NCBI GenBank assembly: GCA_030765045.1
Contig: CM060969.1
Coordinates: forward strand, 53,822,716-53,886,715
Source: Tenodera sinensis
Lineage: Eukaryota; Arthropoda; Insecta; Mantodea; Mantidae
Reading direction: 5' to 3'
Length of the DNA: 64,000 nt
Both the position numbers and the translations under genes were made by a program. How positions within the stretch are numbered: position 1 is the first letter of the stretch; every line of letters starts with the position of its first letter. This document shows positions 59,553-64,000 of this stretch, one piece after another. The notes below the pieces were generated by a model, which did not search any database, had not been told where the DNA came from, and saw only the letters and a list, made by a program, of their open reading frames with translations.

Positions 59553-59978
59553 TTCAGTTTAAATGAAGCATTTACATGAAGCAGTTAGCGTACATGGAGT
59601 TGTAAATCTACCGTAGGCTACCGCAGAGTATCGAAGTGTAAACTGCGGTAGTACGAGTAGAAATTATCAGATAAGAACCACCCACATTACCTGTACGTTA
59701 GGTGTGTTGCATACATATCGGGTGTTACGTCATATCAATCGCCTTATTTACATTTTTTATTGTTTTACAAGATTCCTCTAGAAACGTAAGCGTTGAACCT
59801 TCAACCTTCTCGAAACTGAGAGAGGGCTTATAGATGCTACTGATGCTACTAAAATACTACCGGTAATCCTACGTCTTGTAACATGTATTGTACCAAAATC
59901 CTGAGTTTTGTTGGATCTCAACTATAGGGATGCACATATATACTGTTAACATACTCTTTGCGTTTTCCTCTGCTATAA

Positions 59979-60300
59979 TCAGCTTCCTTCACAGAACTCC
60001 CGGAGCAATGTATGTATACCTGTAGCTAGCTCTTGTTCCAAAACGTCTTCAATGGCTTCTTTGCACAGGGTCCCTGAAGCAATCAGGAACGAGGGAGAAG
60101 GGGGGTTGACGCTCTGGGGACGCTTCTCATGAGGACGGGCAGGTGGCCTTGGCGGTGGCACTTGTCTGCCAACTGTGAAAACTGCAACTGGCGGAAAGAA
60201 ATCGATTCTTCCTATTCCTTCTCGCATTGCGAGGCGACAATCTCGAAAGGTAAGGTAGTATTTACCAATTCGGATAAAAGTTCTTTTACCTTCATCTTAG
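59979..60300 (-). CDS. hypothetical open frame, possible host exon
   Basis: A stop-to-stop minus-strand frame of about 107 residues; the first internal ATG gives 82. It is GC-richer than its neighbours. It begins DEGKRTFIRIGKYYLTFRD, has a Pro/Arg-rich middle (QVPPPRPPARPHEKRP) and an acidic amphipathic C-terminal stretch (KEAIEDVLEQELATGIHTLL). I do not recognise a family. It is not in any repeat seen elsewhere in the window, which makes a host exon possible, but no strong splice sites are seen on this strand. The plus strand has a good acceptor-like (before 59995) and donor-like AAAG/GTAAGG (60249) pair, but no open frame. Low confidence either way. Confidence 0.25.
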
Positions 60301-60360
60301 ATTGAATTTACATATAATGCTAATTGTTATTATAACAGTATTCATCATGATCATTATCAT

Positions 60361-60585
60361 CAGTCGGTCAGGGTGGCTGAGAAGACTAGACGCTGGCCTA
60401 TTGATCCTAAGGTTGCGGGTTCAAATCCGGCCCAGAACGATGGTTTTTAAGTGTGCATAAAGCGACAGCTCCATGTCAGTAGGTTTACTGGCATATAAAA
60501 AAATCTCCTACGGGACGTAATTCCGGCACACCGGTGACATTGATATGATCCTGGCAGTTGATAGCGTCGTTAAACAACAAAAAAA
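60361..60585 (+). mobile_element. SINE family D, best copy
   Basis: tRNA-Leu/Ser-like head 'GGTCAGGGTGGCTGAGAAGA', B box GGTTCAAATCC (60418-60428), body 'tttaagtgtgcataaagcgacagctccatgtcag', 3' end 'atgatcctggcagttgatagcgtcgttaaacaac' and an A-rich tail. About 225 bp. Confidence 0.9.
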
Positions 60586-60589
60586 TTTG

Positions 60590-61012
60590 TTTTAATATCG
60601 TCATCGTTTAACTTCTAAAGACTATGCAAATTAAGCACTTGTTGAGTCCATCTTGTCTCCGGTTTCCAATGTTTCTTTTTCCTGTTGATTTGTAGTCCGA
60701 TAGCAGATCTGGAATGTGGTATTCTTCACATATGTAGTCAAATTTATTAATATTATTTGCTACACAGTCATTTTAATATATGGAACATTGCGAATAAATA
60801 GTTAAAGTTAGTTACTTCTTCTATCAATTTTCCTTCTAAAATAACTTAAGCTCTGATTGTTTTGGAATGCAAGAACTTTTGTTTTGGCTGTAGAGATCTT
60901 TAATGCATACCGTTTACTTAGATTATTTAATTGGTATATGGCTTTTGGTAAATTTTCCTCACAGCCACAAATTAGAACTTAGTCATCTGCAAATAAAGTT
61001 GAACGGTATTCT
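60590..61012 (-). pseudogene. decayed LINE reverse transcriptase (motif C region)
   Basis: Minus strand: 'TLFADD' (60982-60993) keeps the catalytic Asp pair but is followed by a stop, then 'VLICGCEENLPKAIYQLNNL' and 'SKRYALKISTAKTKVLAFQN', typical sequence downstream of motif C. It then decays towards 60600. The right border at about 61012 is abrupt. Confidence 0.75.
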
Positions 61013-61084
61013 TTTTGCATGCAAATAAAACTGCTACTTGCGTCCTTAGCATTAAAAAAGGTTTGAAAATTTCCCAAACAACAG

Positions 61085-61270
61085 TACTCCGCAGTAACGT
61101 GCGACGCTCTAAGTCGGGAGATTCCAGATTCAGTACCAGTCCTACTCTGACCTTGGAATTTTCGTTGTTTTCCCTGATCACTGGACAAATACTGGGGCAT
61201 TTCTCATATACCACGGCTTCCATTCATCATTTCTCTTTCATACAGTTTCGTTCTCATGTTTCGGGGTGCT
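61085..61270 (+). mobile_element. possible SINE C-related fragment
   Basis: 'cagtaacgtgcgacgctctaagtcgggagattccagattcagtacc' resembles a decayed tRNA-like head (GTAACGT ... B box), followed by 'ttttcgttgttttccctgatcactgg', similar to the family C body. Confidence 0.35.
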
Positions 61271-61301
61271 TCTAGTTTATTGACAATGCTACACAAGTGA
61301 C

Positions 61302-61547
61302 ATGGATTGCTTAATCAAAGGAATGGTGAATAGGACATTGACAGACACTAACCAAGACCTGCGACACTTTGTCAACTCAATGGCGGTACATGTGTATTAC
61401 CATAAACTGTGCAATACTGAATACTTCCATGACCCAGAAGAAACTCGTTTGTACAAGCTGTGTAGTGAAAAATACAATCGATACCATGTAATCATATGTC
61501 AAAACCGGGGATCGTCCATTGTGCACTTCTGTACCCAAGCTTGTTAA
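61302..61547 (+). CDS. hypothetical 81-residue frame
   Basis: Begins MDCLIKGMVNRTLTDTNQDL and continues with 'VHVYYHKLCNTEYFHDPEET', rich in Tyr, Cys and His. I recognise no family; the spacing of Cys/His does not fit a standard finger. No promoter or splice signals are evident. It may be a transposon remnant. Followed by an AATAAA (about 61591) in the tandem duplication. Confidence 0.2.
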   Translation: MDCLIKGMVNRTLTDTNQDLRHFVNSMAVHVYYHKLCNTEYFHDPEETRLYKLCSEKYNRYHVIICQNRGSSIVHFCTQAC

Positions 61548-61580
61548 AATTGTACACGACTTGTGTGCTGTATCTTTATT

Positions 61581-61781
61581 AGTTATGATTAATAAAGAAT
61601 TTACTAAACATCCATTCAGATGATTATAAAGTGACAATGAAATATGAGGTAGTAAAATAACAATCCAGTAATTTACACTCCAGTTATGATTAATAAAGAA
61701 TTTACTAAACATCCATTCAGATGATTATAAAGTGACAATGAAATATGAGGTAGTAAAATAACAATCCAGTAATTTACACTC
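61581..61781 (+). repeat. perfect 100-bp tandem duplication
   Basis: 61581-61680 and 61682-61781 are identical over 100 bp, with a single C between them. Confidence 0.97.
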
Positions 61782-61798
61782 TTAGTGGAGGAACACTT

Positions 61799-62820
61799 TG
61801 TAACGGATTAATTGGTGGGAGCACGAACGGCCGTTCGAAGAGCCAAAAGAGAGGGTGGCCGGCAAAAGATGGAACAGCTTGAAATGACGTCAGAGACAAA
61901 AGCCGGTTGCCTGTGGGATTCTACTGCGTGGTGAGTGTGTAGTAAGGAGTCTACCGTGAGATGTGACAAGGTGTGGGTCAGCCCTCAGCAAGGGGAAGTA
62001 GAACCCGGGCACCATTGTAACTGGTTGGCACGGCGATCAGCCGTGGTGAATGCAGGACATGCGCATAAGCCTAATCCTGCTAGTTACATGTAATTCAACT
62101 TGGTGAATGTGGTTCCTTTGGGAAAGGAGCGGTATGGACTTCTGAGGTGATTGTGCCAGTTAAGGCTGGTAAGAGACGTCGCCTATGTGGAAAGGAGGCT
62201 TCGATGAGTGGCTGTGAAACCAGAGGACACAGTTGTACACTGTCGACCGGGGCGTGGCTATTCCAGGCTGAAAGTTCTCCGTACATCCTATATCTTCGAG
62301 TGCCCACATAGGGATGAGTATCAGTTTAATTAATAATACTTTGTAGGAGTGGGAAAACTCCAGAGGGACAGTTAATAAAGGGGGATTGCTCTGTATGAGG
62401 CCCTTAATCAGTTAACCGGAGAGCAACTCGGTATAGGTGGAGATTGTCACAGACTGTAAGCAGGATTTCCAGTTAGATAGTATTTTCTCCGTAATTTTCT
62501 TGATTTCAAATATAGGAAAAGTTCTTGTTTTCATCTAAAAATTTTCATGTTAAGATTTAACAGAGTCCATTATCAAATTTGTTGTTTCATTTTAATATTT
62601 ATAGGTTACTATGTAACGGAATCCATTTTTAAATTTATTGTTGTCTTTAATAATTGCTTGTTAATGCTTACACACTGTTCATTATAATAAATGTTATGTT
62701 ATGTTGTAGTTTGTTGTGCTACTTGGCAGTATCCTGTCACGATCCTGCGGAATACGTTATTAAGGAAAGGGAAAGGGAAAGGTAGTAGGTGTAAGTAAAA
62801 CGCCAAAAGGAGGCGTAACA
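61799..62820 (+). mobile_element. probable solo LTR
   Basis: Starts TGTAACGG and ends GCGTAACA, the TG...CA form with near-inverted tips. Flanked by ACTT at 61795-61798 and 62821-62824, a 4-bp target duplication. The first two-thirds is GC-rich, with a CRE-like TGACGTCA (61885-61892) as possible U3 control. An AATAAA at about 62687 could be the R-region poly(A) signal. No internal gag-pol and no second LTR in the window. It differs from the LTR-like units at 20-30 kb except for the TGTAACG tip. Confidence 0.55.
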
Positions 62821-63840
62821 ACTTTAAGAAACACTTACAAACATCAAATTGAAACATCATCTAAACTAGGGCAGCTTTTGTGGAATGTAAAGATGAAATT
62901 GCGACGATTCACTAACAGTGAAACGAGTTCAATTGAATGCATGCTCACAAAAATAGTTTAACTATCAAAACTGAATAAAATTAGTTATATGCTGCCATCT
63001 GTTGGATAACATCCAAGTTCGTTACTGCATAAAGGGTTGCTGTTAAGCTGTTAGATAACCTCTAAGAATTTAGAGAACTATTTACTTTTCTACGCTCTCA
63101 AAGGAAAGAGGTCTTCCCCTAATCAATCAATCAACCGAATCACTGATGTTTCTTAATGTGACCACCAGTCAGAATTTGCCAGCAACGTTAATTCAACCAC
63201 AGACAGTTCCAGCAATGGAATGGTTCTTGGAGTGTGGAACTCTTAGGGACTTCCGCGCGTCTCTGTGGCCTACGAAGATTCCTTTACTTCTACCCCTCCT
63301 CTTGGGGAGTGCAAATCATAATCGGTCTATGTAGGCCTCAGTGCACCAGGTGTCCTCCTCCGTTGCATAACCTACACCGTATGTGTAATTTTATCCCGAT
63401 TGGTCAAAGTAAGGGTAAGTATGTGCCGAAACGTTCGGTGGTAATATTTTTAGACGTTATATGTTTCCTATGATTTTCACAAAGTCCTAAGGCTTCAGTG
63501 AATGACCAAGTTTCTGGTTATATCGAAGGTATGCAAGTTGTCGAGGGAGTAATCGTTAAGAACCCTTAACTTGTGAGGTACTCATTATTGGTACATAGTT
63601 TGCGAGGCGAGGTGTATCAGACCACTTTACTTTATTTTTTCCTGAGATTTACAAATGTCTCAGCTCTGCTGTCCTGATTAGAAATGATATTGGGTGGTAT
63701 AAATAAAAGCAAGCAATAGCTTTTTCTCACTAATTCGGAGCAAGAGGTTGGTTATCTAGTGATAAACAGTAACTGTAAAATGCTACATAACTCTGTGCAT
63801 GAAAGATTTATACAACTTGTATTAATTGAACTAAAACTAA
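62821..63840. other. unassigned
   Basis: No gene or repeat recognised; 62769-62782 has (GGGAAA)n just inside the LTR. Confidence 0.45.
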
Positions 63841-64000
63841 TCTGATGTGTTGCACTCACATGACTTTCTTTACTCTCGTACTAACCATTCTTACAGACTC
63901 TTATTCTTCTATGTTTTCGTGTTACTTGAGGTAAACATTTGTACAAATTATCTTATTGCTTATTTCCTTGTAGGTGCAAGGGGAATATGGGAATACAGCA
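63841..64000 (+). repeat. BR repeat, 5' end (window-truncated)
   Basis: 'ctgatgtgttgcactcacatgactttctttactctcgtactaacc', 'aaacatttgtacaaattatcttattgcttat' and 'tgtaggtgcaaggggaatatgggaatacag'. The repeat continues beyond the window. Confidence 0.9.

Noticed and set aside
59995..60249. Plus-strand exon between good acceptor and donor sites
   Set aside because: All three plus frames contain stops between the sites.
60365..60435. Functional tRNA-Leu/Ser gene
   Set aside because: No proper acceptor stem closes after the B box; the sequence runs into the family D SINE body found at three other sites.

Overview
The window looks like repeat-rich intergenic DNA from a large, AT-rich arthropod genome, most likely an insect. 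The evidence is the mix of elements: jockey-type LINEs with insect-like endonuclease/RT domains, RNase-H tails of other LINEs, a mariner (DD34D) relic, Tc1/IS630-like DDE relics, a GTF2IRD2-like hAT element, LTR remnants and several tRNA-derived SINE families. A polyneopteran such as a cockroach would fit the repeat load, but I cannot name the species from sequence alone. No intact host gene is recognisable. Every recognisable coding region is a transposon gene, and all are broken.

Layout. 0-8 kb: one end of an unclassified high-copy repeat (called BR here), a mariner interrupted by a SINE, a long tRNA-headed SINE, a LINE RNase-H tail, a tail-to-tail BR pair, and a transposon-encoded ORF carrying an in-frame (AT)n expansion. 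8-16 kb: BR copies, a second unclassified repeat-borne ORF, a LINE RNase-H tail, SINEs and a Tc1-like relic. 16-30 kb: BR copies, two 660-bp MITEs with matching 18-bp terminal inverted repeats, an approximately 120-bp diverged tandem array seen at two places, a 472-bp foldback element, and three copies of an LTR-like unit, one inserted inside a BR copy and one itself carrying a SINE. 30-36 kb: BR, a DDE transposase relic and SINEs. 36.8-42.5 kb: a hAT element with terminal inverted repeats and an 8-bp target duplication (7/8 identical), interrupted in its transposase gene by a 5'-truncated jockey LINE that has its own 10-bp target duplication. 42-51 kb: SINEs, a decayed LINE RT, a TIR element with 6-bp-periodic ends, and another Tc1-like relic. 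51.8-56.4 kb: the gag-endonuclease half of one LINE (+) facing the RT half of a LINE (-), with a perfect 20-bp palindrome at the junction. 57-64 kb: BR copies in both orientations, SINEs, another LINE RT relic, a perfect 100-bp tandem duplication and a probable solo LTR.

How it works together: insertions can be ordered by nesting (LINE into hAT; SINE into mariner; SINE into LTR; LTR into BR). BR appears to seed most of the (CA)n/(GT)n microsatellites here, because they lie at the same internal position in each copy. Protein readings were made by eye, in frames with stops and frameshifts; family names are from motif recognition and not from database searches.
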